Origin: Planctomycetota bacterium
GTDB taxonomy: Bacteria; Planctomycetota; Planctomycetia; Planctomycetales; Planctomycetaceae
DNA length: 64,000 nucleotides
Reading direction: 5' to 3'
NCBI GenBank assembly: GCA_022600195.1
Contig: JAHZKX010000065.1
Span: 24,633-88,632, forward strand
A program made the position numbers and the translations under genes. The notes beneath the pieces were generated by a model, which was not told the origin of the DNA, ran no database searches, and saw only the letters and a list, made by a program, of their open reading frames with translations. Each line of letters begins with the position of its first letter. The stretch's first letter is position 1. Of this stretch, positions 38,956 to 48,785 are shown in pieces.

Positions 38956-40011
38956 TCAGGCAGATTTGGCGAGCTGAGGCCGATCGTATTCTCGAACCAG
39001 ATTGGCAATCCCTTGCGGAGATTCAGAGAGCATCCAGTCAATAATACGCCAGTCTGACCAACGCGCGTCGGGGTCGGTTGAAGAAGCACTGATGAAGCCC
39101 AGGTGCCCGCCATATTTTGTAAGATGCATGGTCACCTTATTGTGGTTTGCTACTTTATTCATGATTTCTGAATAAGTATCGACGGGAACCAGAGGGTCGT
39201 CCTTTGCTGTGACAATCAATGTGGGAACATCGATTTGAGTCATGATTTCTGCAGGGCTGCATTGTGAATAATAATCTTCCGCCGATTCGTACCCGATCAG
39301 AGGCGCGGTAAATTGATTATCAAAGTCATGCATATTCTTGGGATAATTTTCCCCGGATATTGTATGTGTGTGTGCATTTAAGTGATGTGAGGCGCGGACG
39401 TGTCTGATCAGATTACTGATAAAGTGACGCTGGTAGTGTCCGAAGAGAGGCTTGCCAAACATTTTGACACTTTCGGATAATCTGATGGGCGGATTAAGTA
39501 CAAACGCACGGTCCACCATTTCAGAAACATCATTTTTTCGACCGAGATAATTTAAGGTAATCGTACCACCCAGCGAAAAGCCGGCAATGCCAATGGGAGA
39601 ACCGGGGCACAAAGTCTCAATGCGTTCGATGGCAATTTGTAAGTCGTGAAAGTTGCCTGCATGATAAGGGGATTTGGCCAGACCGGACCCCGCTCCGCAG
39701 CCTCGCAAATCCAGGCGAAACACGCGAACCCCTTTTTCATTCAACTTGTGTGCCAGGCGAATCATGTAGGAACTGCGATGACATCCTGATAGTCCATGCA
39801 GCAGAATCACCACGCGGTCTTCCGGATTCCAGTTCTCAGGGCAATCGTCATGCAGAATCAGCAGATCATTATCGGGCAGACGCAGGCTGTGTTGTTCGGC
39901 CTGATAGGCGACTTTGATTCGAGAGTGAAACTGTCCCACAATCGTTTGAAGGTGCGCATTTCGATAGAATCGGTGCGGGACAAACGGCGGAAATACAAGA
40001 TCTGAATTCAT
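38956..40011 (-). CDS. Alpha/beta hydrolase, YheT-type
   Basis: 351 residues. RFYRNAHLQTIVGQF is the N-terminal signature of the YheT (UPF0017) group. HGLSGCHRSSY is the oxyanion strand, GIAGFSLGGTITLNYLG holds the nucleophile Ser near residue 143, VTAKDDPLVP the Asp, and KYGGHLGF the His. A lipase/esterase-like role is usual in this family, but no substrate is known. The stop codon abuts directly (0 bp) the stop of the convergent peptidase gene. Confidence 0.9.
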   Translation of the reverse strand: MNSDLVFPPFVPHRFYRNAHLQTIVGQFHSRIKVAYQAEQHSLRLPDNDLLILHDDCPENWNPEDRVVILLHGLSGCHRSSYMIRLAHKLNEKGVRVFRLDLRGCGAGSGLAKSPYHAGNFHDLQIAIERIETLCPGSPIGIAGFSLGGTITLNYLGRKNDVSEMVDRAFVLNPPIRLSESVKMFGKPLFGHYQRHFISNLIRHVRASHHLNAHTHTISGENYPKNMHDFDNQFTAPLIGYESAEDYYSQCSPAEIMTQIDVPTLIVTAKDDPLVPVDTYSEIMNKVANHNKVTMHLTKYGGHLGFISASSTDPDARWSDWRIIDWMLSESPQGIANLVREYDRPQLAKSA

Positions 40012-40045
40012 TTAGTTCTCTCAGGACTCTGGTTATTATAACTGA

Positions 40046-40774
40046 TTAAACGAAAGCAGCGGTGGTCGGCTTAATTGTTAAATCAGAAACATGGGCACGT
40101 GGTGGTAGTTGACAGATCATTAAAACGGCAGCGGCAACATCTTCAGGCTGTAATATTTTTGCACGATGTTCTTTACTCACGGGCACCGGTCGCTCATCCA
40201 GAATCGGAGTTTCCACTTCACCTGGATAAATGGTCGAGACACGAACGCCACGGTCTTTTTCTTCCTGTGCCACGGTTGTTCCCAAAGCGGCCATGGCAAA
40301 TTTTGAGGCATTGTAGGCAACTCCACCCAACAGGGCGGCACGACGTCCCGAAATCGAACAGATATTCACAATCAATCCGTCCTGACGCTCACGCATTTGA
40401 GGCAGCACAGAGTGCATACAATTGAAAGCGCCGGTGGCGTTCACCGTCATCAATCGGTCCCAGTCGTCGGCTGAGACCACTTCCATTGAACGCTCACGAC
40501 AATTAATGCCGGCAGAGTGGACAAGAATATCAATCTGACCCGCTTGTTCATTCGCCCAGTTGAAGAAGGTCGCGACACTATCACGGTCGGCAACGTCCAG
40601 GGCGTGGTACTTGATTTTTCCTTCCGCCTGAGACGCAAGCGTTTCCAGAGGTTCGGTACGTCTGCCACCAATGAGTACATTGGCGCCCGCCTGAACCAGA
40701 CTCAGCGCACAAGCCGCTCCGATTCCCGTTCCTCCACCTGTAATGACAACGTTTTTATTCTCTAATCCCGACAT
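40046..40774 (-). CDS. Short-chain dehydrogenase/reductase (SDR)
   Basis: 242 residues, classical SDR. TGGGTGIGAACALS is the cofactor motif; VHSAGINCRER the NNAG-type segment; SISGRRA and YNASKFAM give the catalytic Ser, Tyr and Lys. Arg-Arg after the third strand (GGRRTEP) favours NADP(H). Substrate unknown. It is 34 bp downstream in the opposite coding order from the hydrolase, on the same strand; transcription would run SDR then hydrolase. Confidence 0.92.
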   Translation of the reverse strand: MSGLENKNVVITGGGTGIGAACALSLVQAGANVLIGGRRTEPLETLASQAEGKIKYHALDVADRDSVATFFNWANEQAGQIDILVHSAGINCRERSMEVVSADDWDRLMTVNATGAFNCMHSVLPQMRERQDGLIVNICSISGRRAALLGGVAYNASKFAMAALGTTVAQEEKDRGVRVSTIYPGEVETPILDERPVPVSKEHRAKILQPEDVAAAVLMICQLPPRAHVSDLTIKPTTAAFV

Positions 40775-40904
40775 GATCCTGTTTCTCTATCTGATTTACA
40801 TATTGTGGGTTACGCATAGTCTGCGCGGAAGTATATGACTTTCTTCCATTTTACGAAATAGAGAAAAAAAGGAAATGATCTGAACAGAGAAATGGTACTG
40901 AATA

Positions 40905-41339
40905 TCAGACTTCGGTAGCAGGTGGTTCTGTCTTTTTTCGCTTAGGAGGTGCAAGAAAGAAGGTAATCAGCACAAACAGGCCAAATAAGCTATAGCAGAC
41001 GGTAAAGACCCACGGTTCAGCCTCCATGAACAGGGCATCATGTACCCAGGATGCGATGAAATCGCCTTGATAGCTGCTTTCCCCTGCCCGTTCTCGCAGC
41101 CATTTTTCCAGTGTGGTTAAGGGGCAAATGATTCCCGTTAACGATTCGAATACCACAAACAGGATCGAAACAAGGTGGATCACGCGAAATTTAAAATTCC
41201 GAACCCAGCCCCAGCCTGCCAGGGCGCCGATGGTGATGAAAATTTGCCCGAATAGCACAAACAGCACAAATGCGAAATGAATGACAACGGTGAAATCGGC
41301 ACCCAGTTTATATAGATATTGCGTGTCGTGGAAATTCAT
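40905..41339 (-). CDS. DUF2784 family membrane protein
   Basis: 144 residues from the ATG at 41339; a TTG at 41366 is an alternative. Three to four helices with the family signature GWGWVRNFKFRVIHL and GIICPLTTLEKWLRERAGES, which define DUF2784. Ends in a basic tail (APPKRKKTEPPATEV). Function unknown in this family. It precedes the SDR by 130 bp on the same strand. Confidence 0.88.
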   Translation of the reverse strand: MNFHDTQYLYKLGADFTVVIHFAFVLFVLFGQIFITIGALAGWGWVRNFKFRVIHLVSILFVVFESLTGIICPLTTLEKWLRERAGESSYQGDFIASWVHDALFMEAEPWVFTVCYSLFGLFVLITFFLAPPKRKKTEPPATEV

Positions 41340-41767
41340 ATCTCGGCCCTGTAATGTTTCATACAAAGATAAAGAATCAGGTTCGTTTTCAAATCGATGA
41401 AATAGAACGGCACTACTTTAGAGACTCCAAAATCGGGAATTATTCCGGAAAACTGTAAATAGTAGTAAAAAAACAGGTGGATTTGGAAAATAGAGAATCC
41501 CTGCTGGAAATGTGTGAATCAGATTCAGAGACACGTCTCAGGGAAGTTTGAGAAAAACGAAGTTCTACTGATTCGGTCGTTTGTTCATACAAACACGGTT
41601 CATGTTCCGGTATACTGAGCACAGAGAAAAGAATCGTTTCGTTGGTTCTTTTACATTCAATCAAATCGAAAAATGGAATGGTTCTGCTCTGGTTTATGTC
41701 TGTAGATTTATATCTGTAGAATCGATCTCGTCGCCAGACAGAGCGACACATCGGGAAGGATAATTTG
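41340..41767. other. Intergenic region between divergent genes
   Basis: About 430 bp between the DUF2784 gene and the sensor kinase. Open frames on both strands lack ribosome sites and recognisable families. It should hold the promoters of the two-component operon; I could not fix one. Confidence 0.5.
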
Positions 41768-42766
41768 ATGTCATCCACCGGACATCAACAAGTCGATGAT
41801 CAACTGGAAGCTGAGTTATCTGCCACAGGAACTCAGCCCCGTTCTGGAAAGACATTACAGTTGATGCGCAAAGTTCGTAGAGGTCGTTTGCGGTTGCCGA
41901 TTACCTTAAGCGTGATTCTGATGGTCATGAATCTCGCATTGATGGTTTTCTGGATCATCCTGGCCGCTCAAATTTACTGGTGGACTGCCTTGGCGATCGG
42001 CACAGTGGTATTTGTGCTGATTCTGGTCGGATTGTCTCTGTATCTGGTATTGACCATCAAGGAAGTACGCCTCAGTCAGCGCCAGTCAGATTTTATCGAT
42101 AGTGTGACGCATGAACTGAAAACGCCCCTTGCCTCACTCAGGTTGTATCTGGAAACGTTGCAGATACGGACACTTTCTGAAGAGCAACGTGTCGAGTTTT
42201 ATGCAACGATGAAAAACGAACTGGAGCGCCTGGACCACTTGATTTCCCAATTGCTGGAAGTGAAAAGGCTGGACGCCCTCGGTATGGAAACCGATCCGGA
42301 AGATATTCTGCTGGAGCCTTTAGTCAGGCATTGTGCGCGTGTGGAGTGTACTCGAAGACAATTGGAAGTCGATCAGATATTTGAGTTCGATTTTGAACCT
42401 GCCCTCATTCATACCAGACGGATTTTATTGGAAATGATCTTTCGAAATGTGATCGACAACGCCATCAAATATGGTAGCAGTGAACCCCAGATTCTGGTTC
42501 AAGTTCGCGTCAGTAAAGGCGGTCGCGTCATCACACGGATCATGGATGATGGCGAAGGAGTAGACCCCGAAATTCGTAAAGATATCTTCAAGATCTTTTA
42601 CCGGGGAGAGAGTGAGCTGGAAAGAAAGAAAACTGGGACCGGTCTCGGGCTGTATATTGTCAGAACACTGGTGCATTTGCTGAAAGGAAAAGTAACCGTT
42701 CATGATCGACTGGATCAACCGGGAAGTATTTTTGCCATCGATCTACCGGGGAGAGCTGAAGAATGA
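41768..42766 (+). CDS. PhoR-like sensor histidine kinase
   Basis: 332 residues from the ATG at 41768, with AAGGA 7 nt before. Two adjacent membrane helices (about 48-70 and 75-97) with almost no loop, so there is no periplasmic sensor domain; HAMP and PAS are also absent. Then DSVTHELKTPLASL (phospho-His near residue 116), NVIDNAIKYG (N box), DDGEGVD (G1), IFKIFYRG (F box) and GTGLGLYIV (G2). The kinase may sense the membrane or a partner protein. Its stop overlaps the regulator start by ATGA, so both are coupled. Confidence 0.92.
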   Translation: MSSTGHQQVDDQLEAELSATGTQPRSGKTLQLMRKVRRGRLRLPITLSVILMVMNLALMVFWIILAAQIYWWTALAIGTVVFVLILVGLSLYLVLTIKEVRLSQRQSDFIDSVTHELKTPLASLRLYLETLQIRTLSEEQRVEFYATMKNELERLDHLISQLLEVKRLDALGMETDPEDILLEPLVRHCARVECTRRQLEVDQIFEFDFEPALIHTRRILLEMIFRNVIDNAIKYGSSEPQILVQVRVSKGGRVITRIMDDGEGVDPEIRKDIFKIFYRGESELERKKTGTGLGLYIVRTLVHLLKGKVTVHDRLDQPGSIFAIDLPGRAEE

Positions 42767-43497
42767 AGTTGCTGGTCGTCGAAGATGAAATCACACTTGC
42801 GCAGGGATTAAAGTTCAATTTCGAACAGGAAGGATATACCGTTCAGACAGCCGAAGATGGTCCAACTGCCATCAATTACTTTCGTGAGTGTTATGAAGCA
42901 GGTAATGAGAATGTTGATCTTGTGGTATTGGATTTGATGTTGCCAGGTATGAGTGGTTATGAAATTGCCAAAGAGATCCGCAGAATTGATGAAGTCGTTC
43001 CGATTCTGGTTCTGAGTGCGCGCGAGCTCAGCGAGGATAAAGCCTATGCCTTCGATTGCGGCACCGATCAGTATATGACAAAGCCATTTGCTTTGCCCGA
43101 GTTACTCAGCCGTGTCAAAAATCTGCTAAAGCGGAAAAGTATCGTTCAGAGTATGCCAGCCCCGACGAAAAATATCCCAACACTCTATCATTTTGGAAAT
43201 GTGACAGTTGACTTTGAATCATTTGAAATTGAGGTCGGACAGGAACGGAAAAGCCTCACGAATCTCGAATTGCGATTGTTGAAATATTTCATAGAACATG
43301 AAGGCATGGTGTTGACGCGAACTCAGATTCTGGAAGATGTCTGGGGCGAACAATCGGCCTTCGTTACGACACGCACCATCGACAACTTTGTGCTGCGTTT
43401 ACGCAAGTTGATCGAAAACAATCCCGCCGAACCGGCCTATATCGTTTCGGTGCGCGGTGCAGGATATCGCTTTATGCCCGAAGAAGCATCAGAGTAA
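42763..43497 (+). CDS. OmpR/PhoB family response regulator
   Basis: 244 residues. Receiver domain with VVEDE (acidic pocket), LVVLDLMLPG (phospho-Asp near residue 54), VLSAREL and MTKPF (Lys), then the winged-helix DNA-binding domain ending in RTIDNFVLRLRKLIENNPAE and SVRGAGYRFM. PhoB-like regulators bind direct repeats with an 11-bp period; such repeats lie 70 bp downstream at 43568-43600. Translationally coupled to the kinase gene. Confidence 0.95.
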   Translation: MKLLVVEDEITLAQGLKFNFEQEGYTVQTAEDGPTAINYFRECYEAGNENVDLVVLDLMLPGMSGYEIAKEIRRIDEVVPILVLSARELSEDKAYAFDCGTDQYMTKPFALPELLSRVKNLLKRKSIVQSMPAPTKNIPTLYHFGNVTVDFESFEIEVGQERKSLTNLELRLLKYFIEHEGMVLTRTQILEDVWGEQSAFVTTRTIDNFVLRLRKLIENNPAEPAYIVSVRGAGYRFMPEEASE

Positions 43498-43567
43498 GCG
43501 TGTGGACATGTGTTACTTTTTTGCCCGTTTCGAGCCCATAAACCTCGTATTTTCAAGATTTTTGTCA

Positions 43568-43600
43568 CTTTGACAGAACTTTGACAATTCTATGACCCTT
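43568..43600 (-). promoter_or_regulatory. Tandem Pho-box-like repeat array
   Basis: On the plus strand CTTTGACAGAA, CTTTGACAATT and CTATGACCCTT repeat with an exact 11-bp period from 43568. Read on the minus strand the units are GGTCATAGAAT, TGTCAAAGTTC and TGTCAAAGTGA, a near match to the CTGTCATAWAW half-sites of PhoB boxes. It lies between the response regulator and the desaturase gene, 116 bp before the latter. A pair of GAATTCCG copies 20 bp apart (43611 and 43631) follows. Confidence 0.55.
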
Positions 43601-43715
43601 ACCAGACATCGAATTCCGACCTCATTGATAGAATTCCGCTGATGTAGGCGAGTGGTGAAATACCGATTCCTGCTCATGAATTAATCAACTATCCAAACAA
43701 CAAAATGAGGGCATC

Positions 43716-44720
<1,005 letters not shown>

Positions 44721-44758
44721 TTTATGTCTGACTGCGACAAGCAGACTTTGCACCAAAG

Positions 44759-44793
44759 GCCATTATCAGAGAAATCTGGTAATGGCTTTTTTT
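44759..44793 (+). terminator. Intrinsic terminator of the desaturase gene
   Basis: A 12-bp stem (44759-44770 with 44775-44786, one G-U pair) closed by a GAAA tetraloop and followed by seven T (44787-44793). It overlaps the last bases of the convergent amidase gene. Confidence 0.92.
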
Positions 44794-46138
44794 ATTGGGC
44801 GATCTGCTCTAGATATCCAGGACGCAAAACATCTTCGCACCATTGTGCGGCCAGCAGCAGATCATCGAATTTATCGGGATGCCCTGTAATCTGTATCGCC
44901 AGCGGCATGCCCTCTTTTGTGACGGAGAATGGAATCGAGATCGTCGGAAAACCGGTCAGGCTCCAGGGCGCATTCATACTGGGGTCGCCTGTCGTGCTCA
45001 GGTCGGGGGCCGGGCCGAGAGTGGCGGGCGAAATCAGAATTTCAGATCGGGCGAAGCACCTCCGCGTGACTTGTCCGATCAGGCTTTGGTAATCCAGACA
45101 AGCCGTGTACCGTTCCTGTGAGACCTCCTTGCCTGCATCGAGAACCTGGCTGATGGCAGGGCCATAAGTGCCCCTCTTCTGGTCATAATCAGCTCCAAGA
45201 TTCTGAGCCATTTCATATTGCATCAGATTCAGATGATATTCAAGAATCGTATCAAATTCCGTTGGCAGCGAACAATCGTTGATAGAAGCGCCGGCGGTTT
45301 CCAGTTTATCTCGGACTGCTTTGAGTGCCTCTTGCATCGAAGCATCTGCCCTGCTCTCAAAAAAGTCAGTCAGCCAGCCGATCCGCGGGGCATCGGTGAC
45401 TGGCTCAATCAGCAGCGGCAGATAGGTCGCCTGGTCGGTCATGCTGTCCAGCATAATGACCAGATCGACTACGGTGTGCGCCAAAGGGCCAATGTGATCC
45501 AGATGATCGGAGAGTAGAATCAAACCCTTGCGATCAATCATACCAAAGGTCGACTTCAAACCGGCAATCCCACAGAAGGAAGCCGGTCTGATGATGGAGC
45601 CCCCCGTTTGGGTTCCAACGGCTGCCAGGCACATGCCTGCTGCAACGGCGGTCGCGGATCCACTGGAAGAGCCGCCGGGTGTGTGTGCCTGATTCCAGGG
45701 GTTTCGAGTTGGCGGAGGATCGAAACAGGCCAGTTGTGTTGTAACTGTTTTTCCAGGGAAGATGGCACCTTCTAATCGGAGATTTTCCACAATGGCCGCA
45801 TCCCGCGTCGCCGGCAATTCTTCGCGATCTGAAAAACCGGCTCTCGTGGGCATGCCTTTGATATCAATAATGTCTTTAATCCCTACTGGAATACCATGCA
45901 ATGGGCCTCTCCAGTGCCCCTGCTCCAGTTCATGATCCAATTCCTCCGCCTGTTGAAAAGCAGACTCACGGTTGATATGAGCCCAGGCGTGCAGAACCGG
46001 TTCTTTCTCCTCAATATTTTGGAAGCAGGTATCCAACAGTTCGCGGCAGGAAAGTTCACGGGTTTTGATAGCCTGCTGAATCGGGGCAATGGTCAATGGT
46101 GCGTTGTGGAACAGATTCATAATCGATTTCTGATGCAT
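44792..46138 (-). CDS. Amidase signature family protein
   Basis: 448 residues. The Ser-cisSer-Lys triad is present: GIPVGIKDIIDIKG (Lys near residue 85), GGSSSGSATAVAAG (nucleophile Ser region, near 158) and TQTGGSIIRPASFCG (near 180). GatA-like length but no gatB/gatC neighbour, so I call it a general amidase rather than the tRNA amidotransferase subunit. An ATG six codons inside (46120) is a possible start; neither has a clear ribosome site. Confidence 0.88.
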   Translation of the reverse strand: MHQKSIMNLFHNAPLTIAPIQQAIKTRELSCRELLDTCFQNIEEKEPVLHAWAHINRESAFQQAEELDHELEQGHWRGPLHGIPVGIKDIIDIKGMPTRAGFSDREELPATRDAAIVENLRLEGAIFPGKTVTTQLACFDPPPTRNPWNQAHTPGGSSSGSATAVAAGMCLAAVGTQTGGSIIRPASFCGIAGLKSTFGMIDRKGLILLSDHLDHIGPLAHTVVDLVIMLDSMTDQATYLPLLIEPVTDAPRIGWLTDFFESRADASMQEALKAVRDKLETAGASINDCSLPTEFDTILEYHLNLMQYEMAQNLGADYDQKRGTYGPAISQVLDAGKEVSQERYTACLDYQSLIGQVTRRCFARSEILISPATLGPAPDLSTTGDPSMNAPWSLTGFPTISIPFSVTKEGMPLAIQITGHPDKFDDLLLAAQWCEDVLRPGYLEQIAQ

Positions 46139-46205
46139 GTATGGGGATTATTTCAGTATTTTCCGATTTTCAACGATTCGCGGCAGGAAATCAAATGGCA
46201 ATGGG

Positions 46206-46233
46206 TTGACGCTTGGAAAATTAGCTCCATAAT
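46206..46233 (+). promoter_or_regulatory. Candidate promoter of the SRP RNA gene
   Basis: TTGACG (46206-46211), 16-bp spacer, CATAAT (46228-46233). It would start transcription near 46240, about 25 nt before the 5' stem of the SRP RNA. Confidence 0.6.
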
Positions 46234-46265
46234 GCATGGATCAGGCGTTAATTCGCTCACTATCA

Positions 46266-46385
46266 GGGGGCGAAACGCTGTCTCTGAGTATGGTGGGGTA
46301 GTCGTTGACCGGGTCAGATCTTAACCGAAGCAGCCCACAATGGTTTATTCCAGGTGTACGAGGAGGCAGCGTTTCGCCCCTTTTT
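46266..46385 (+). ncRNA. ffs: Signal recognition particle RNA (4.5S, small bacterial type)
   Basis: The ends pair as a 14-bp stem, GGGGCGAAACGCTG (46267-46280) with CAGCGTTTCGCCCC (46367-46380), and a T-run follows (46381-46385). The apical loop holds the universal SRP domain IV sequence: GTTGACCGGGTCAGATC, then AACCGAAGCAGCCC, including GGTCAG and GAAGCAGCC that bind Ffh. Length about 115 nt, as in bacteria with the short form. The position directly upstream of dnaX is a known arrangement. Confidence 0.93.
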
Positions 46386-46544
46386 ATTTTACCACAACTC
46401 ATTCGAGTCTCCGAAGCAAATCGAGTATACTCTTACTTGGATAATCTGGACAGAGGCCGTCTCTCTCAATCGAAATGTCGTCTGTCGATTATCATTCGTC
46501 ATTTTTTACTTGTCTCACCCTGATTCCGATTTCTGAAAACAAGC

Positions 46545-48344
46545 ATGTCTGATAAATCAATACAGTACACGGTGTTGGCCCGACGATTTCGCCCTCAAAA
46601 TTTTGGGGAAGTGGTCGGACAGGAAATGGTTGCCAAGGCATTACAAAATGCAATCCGTTCCGACAGAGTGGCTCACGCGTATTTGTTTACAGGAGCGCGC
46701 GGCGTGGGCAAAACCTCCATGGCCCGCATTCTGGCGAAAGCATTGAATTGTCCCCAAATGCAGGAGGGAGTTCCCTGCGGCGAATGTGAAGTCTGTGAGA
46801 ATATTTCGGTCGGCAGTGATGTAGACGTATTGGAAATTGATGGTGCTTCCAATCGGGGAATTGATGATATTCGCTCGTTAAGAGCCAACGTGAATGTCAG
46901 GTCGATGCGTTCACAGTATAAGATCTATATTATCGACGAAGTGCACATGTTGACCAAAGAGGCATTTAATGCCTTATTAAAGACGCTGGAAGAGCCCCCT
47001 CCCAATGTAAAATTCATTTTCTGTACGACAGAACCAAATAAACTGCCCGATACCATCTTGTCACGTTGTCAGCGATTTGATTTTGGATACATTGAAGAAG
47101 CGAGTATCAGCAATCGCCTGAAGCAGATTGCAGAAGCAGAACAGGTGAGCGTTGCAGATGACGCGATCCAACTCGTAGCACGACGCGCCGGCGGTTCCAT
47201 GCGGGACAGCCAATCAATCTTTGACCAGTTGCTTTCATTTGGTGAGTCGCATTTGACTGCAGAAAGTGTGCATCGAATACTGGGGACAGCCAGCGATGAG
47301 CGATTGATTGAGTTGATCGACGCATTAATCGATCGAAAACGGGATGTGGCACTCTCGTTGTTTGACGCAGCTTTGAATGGGGGCGTGCAGTTAACTGAAT
47401 TCGTTGATCAGTTGCTGAATTATTTGCGGGATTTATCCGTCATCGCCACCGGCGCCAATGAAGTGACACTCTTAGCCATTTCCGAAATCAATCGTGAACG
47501 ATTGCAGAAACAGGCACAAATTTGGGGCATTCAAACCTGTCTGGCCGCTTTTCAGATTCTCAATGAAGCCCGCAATAAAATGTTTCGCGCCAGTCATGGC
47601 CGTGCCCTGGTTGAACTGGCGTTAATTCGGATTTCGTTGTTGGAAGATTTGGATCAGTTGTGTGCCTTTCTTTCCTCCGGTGGGCAGCTTCCCGCCGTTC
47701 CTCTACCCGAAAGGCAAACTGCACCACCAGCGATGAATGCGCCACAGCAGGCGAATGACACCGCTGAGACTCAGGGGCAGGGGGCGCCACCTGCTTCCAT
47801 TAAGTCAACATCCGATCAAAAAAAAAATGAAAAAATAAATGAGAATCTTTCGGTTATAGCGTCAAAACCAATTGAACGCCCTGCTGCTACAGCAGAATTA
47901 ATCCCCTTTCAAGCCGGAATGGAAAGTTTATTATTGTCGCAACTCATTGAGAATACAGAGGATTTGCTAAAAGACTATTTGAAGGGAGTCCAGTCAATAG
48001 CAATTTCTGGGCCGAAACAACTGGATTTAGTATTCTCTAAGAGCTATAATTTCTCAAAGCAATACTGCGAGCGACCCGAAATGAAGGGAAAACTCGAGAA
48101 TTCACTAGAGAAATTGACGGGAGAGCGGATCAAACTCCATCTCATTGTCCACGAATCCGGGACTTCGTCAGAAAATACAGCAGACAAGAAAAACAAGTCT
48201 TCGATGACGCAAAAGCGAACTGAGCAACGGGAGTTAGCTCCTGCCTCAGACGAATTTTTGCAGGAAGCACTGGCGGTTTTTAATGCCCAGAGTGTACGAG
48301 TCGAAGTTTTAAAAATGCAGGCAGACGATAAAAAAGAGGATTAA
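46545..48344 (+). CDS. dnaX: DNA polymerase III subunits gamma/tau
   Basis: 599 residues for the full tau form. GARGVGKTSMARILAKALNC (Walker A), the four-Cys zinc module CPQMQEGVPCGECEVC, YIIDEVHMLT (Walker B) and LSRCQRFDF (SRC sensor) mark the clamp-loader ATPase, residues 1-370. A Gln/Pro/Ala-rich linker and a C-terminal tau domain follow. An A10 run inside the linker (47818-47827) can redirect ribosomes or the polymerase to a stop and yield the short gamma form. It loads the beta clamp and couples the replicase to the helicase. First gene of dnaX-ybaB-recR. Confidence 0.96.
   Translation: MSDKSIQYTVLARRFRPQNFGEVVGQEMVAKALQNAIRSDRVAHAYLFTGARGVGKTSMARILAKALNCPQMQEGVPCGECEVCENISVGSDVDVLEIDGASNRGIDDIRSLRANVNVRSMRSQYKIYIIDEVHMLTKEAFNALLKTLEEPPPNVKFIFCTTEPNKLPDTILSRCQRFDFGYIEEASISNRLKQIAEAEQVSVADDAIQLVARRAGGSMRDSQSIFDQLLSFGESHLTAESVHRILGTASDERLIELIDALIDRKRDVALSLFDAALNGGVQLTEFVDQLLNYLRDLSVIATGANEVTLLAISEINRERLQKQAQIWGIQTCLAAFQILNEARNKMFRASHGRALVELALIRISLLEDLDQLCAFLSSGGQLPAVPLPERQTAPPAMNAPQQANDTAETQGQGAPPASIKSTSDQKKNEKINENLSVIASKPIERPAATAELIPFQAGMESLLLSQLIENTEDLLKDYLKGVQSIAISGPKQLDLVFSKSYNFSKQYCERPEMKGKLENSLEKLTGERIKLHLIVHESGTSSENTADKKNKSSMTQKRTEQRELAPASDEFLQEALAVFNAQSVRVEVLKMQADDKKED
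47818..47830 (+). promoter_or_regulatory. A10 slippery run for gamma/tau switching in dnaX
   Basis: Ten consecutive A, beginning in codon 425 (CAA), then TGA. In frame the message reads Gln-Lys-Lys-Asn-Glu. A shift of -1 (or one inserted A) reads Gln-Lys-Lys-Lys-stop at TGA 47828-47830 (428 residues). A shift of +1 (one A lost) reads Gln-Lys-Lys-Met-Lys-Lys-stop at TAA 47836-47838 (430 residues). I see no strong downstream hairpin, which favours transcriptional slippage. Confidence 0.7.
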
Positions 48345-48349
48345 TAACC

Positions 48350-48703
48350 ATGTTCAAAGGACTGGGTAATCTCGCTGGCATGATGAAGCAGTTTTCAGAA
48401 ATGCAGGGGCGAATGGAAGAAATGCAGGAAAATCTGAGTAAGCTTCGATTTGAAGGTTCGGCCGGCGGTGGCATGGTCAGTGTCGAAACAAACGGCCAGC
48501 AGAAAATTCTCGGCTATAAAATCGACCAGACCCTGCTGGACAGCGGCGATAAAGAGATGCTCGAAGATCTGCTGGCTGCAGCAAGTAATCAGGCATTGGA
48601 GAAAGCCCGCGAAGGTGCTGCGGCAGAAATGGCTCAATTGACCGGAGGAATGAATATTCCCGGTTTGGAAGAGGCCTTATCAAAATTCAATCCGAGTGCT
48701 TAG
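48350..48703 (+). CDS. YbaB/EbfC nucleoid-associated protein
   Basis: 117 residues, normal family length. MFKGLGNLAGMMKQFSEMQG, the long helix, then GMVSVETNGQQKILGYKIDQTLL and the AASNQALEKAREGAAAEMAQ helix are typical. The family forms tweezer-like dimers that bind DNA. It starts 5 bp after dnaX with GAGGA in front, as in the conserved dnaX-ybaB-recR operon. Confidence 0.95.
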   Translation: MFKGLGNLAGMMKQFSEMQGRMEEMQENLSKLRFEGSAGGGMVSVETNGQQKILGYKIDQTLLDSGDKEMLEDLLAAASNQALEKAREGAAAEMAQLTGGMNIPGLEEALSKFNPSA

Positions 48704-48785
48704 TTTGTCTCCAGTTCGCGCTGGATTTCCAATTCTTGTCCCGATTTGAGTTCGCGGTTATTCTGATTTTTAAAGAGTCAATTTT

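Noticed and set aside
43611..43638. GAATTCCG direct repeat 20 bp apart as an operator
   Set aside because: Only two copies with no matching regulator; too little to call separately from the Pho-box-like array.
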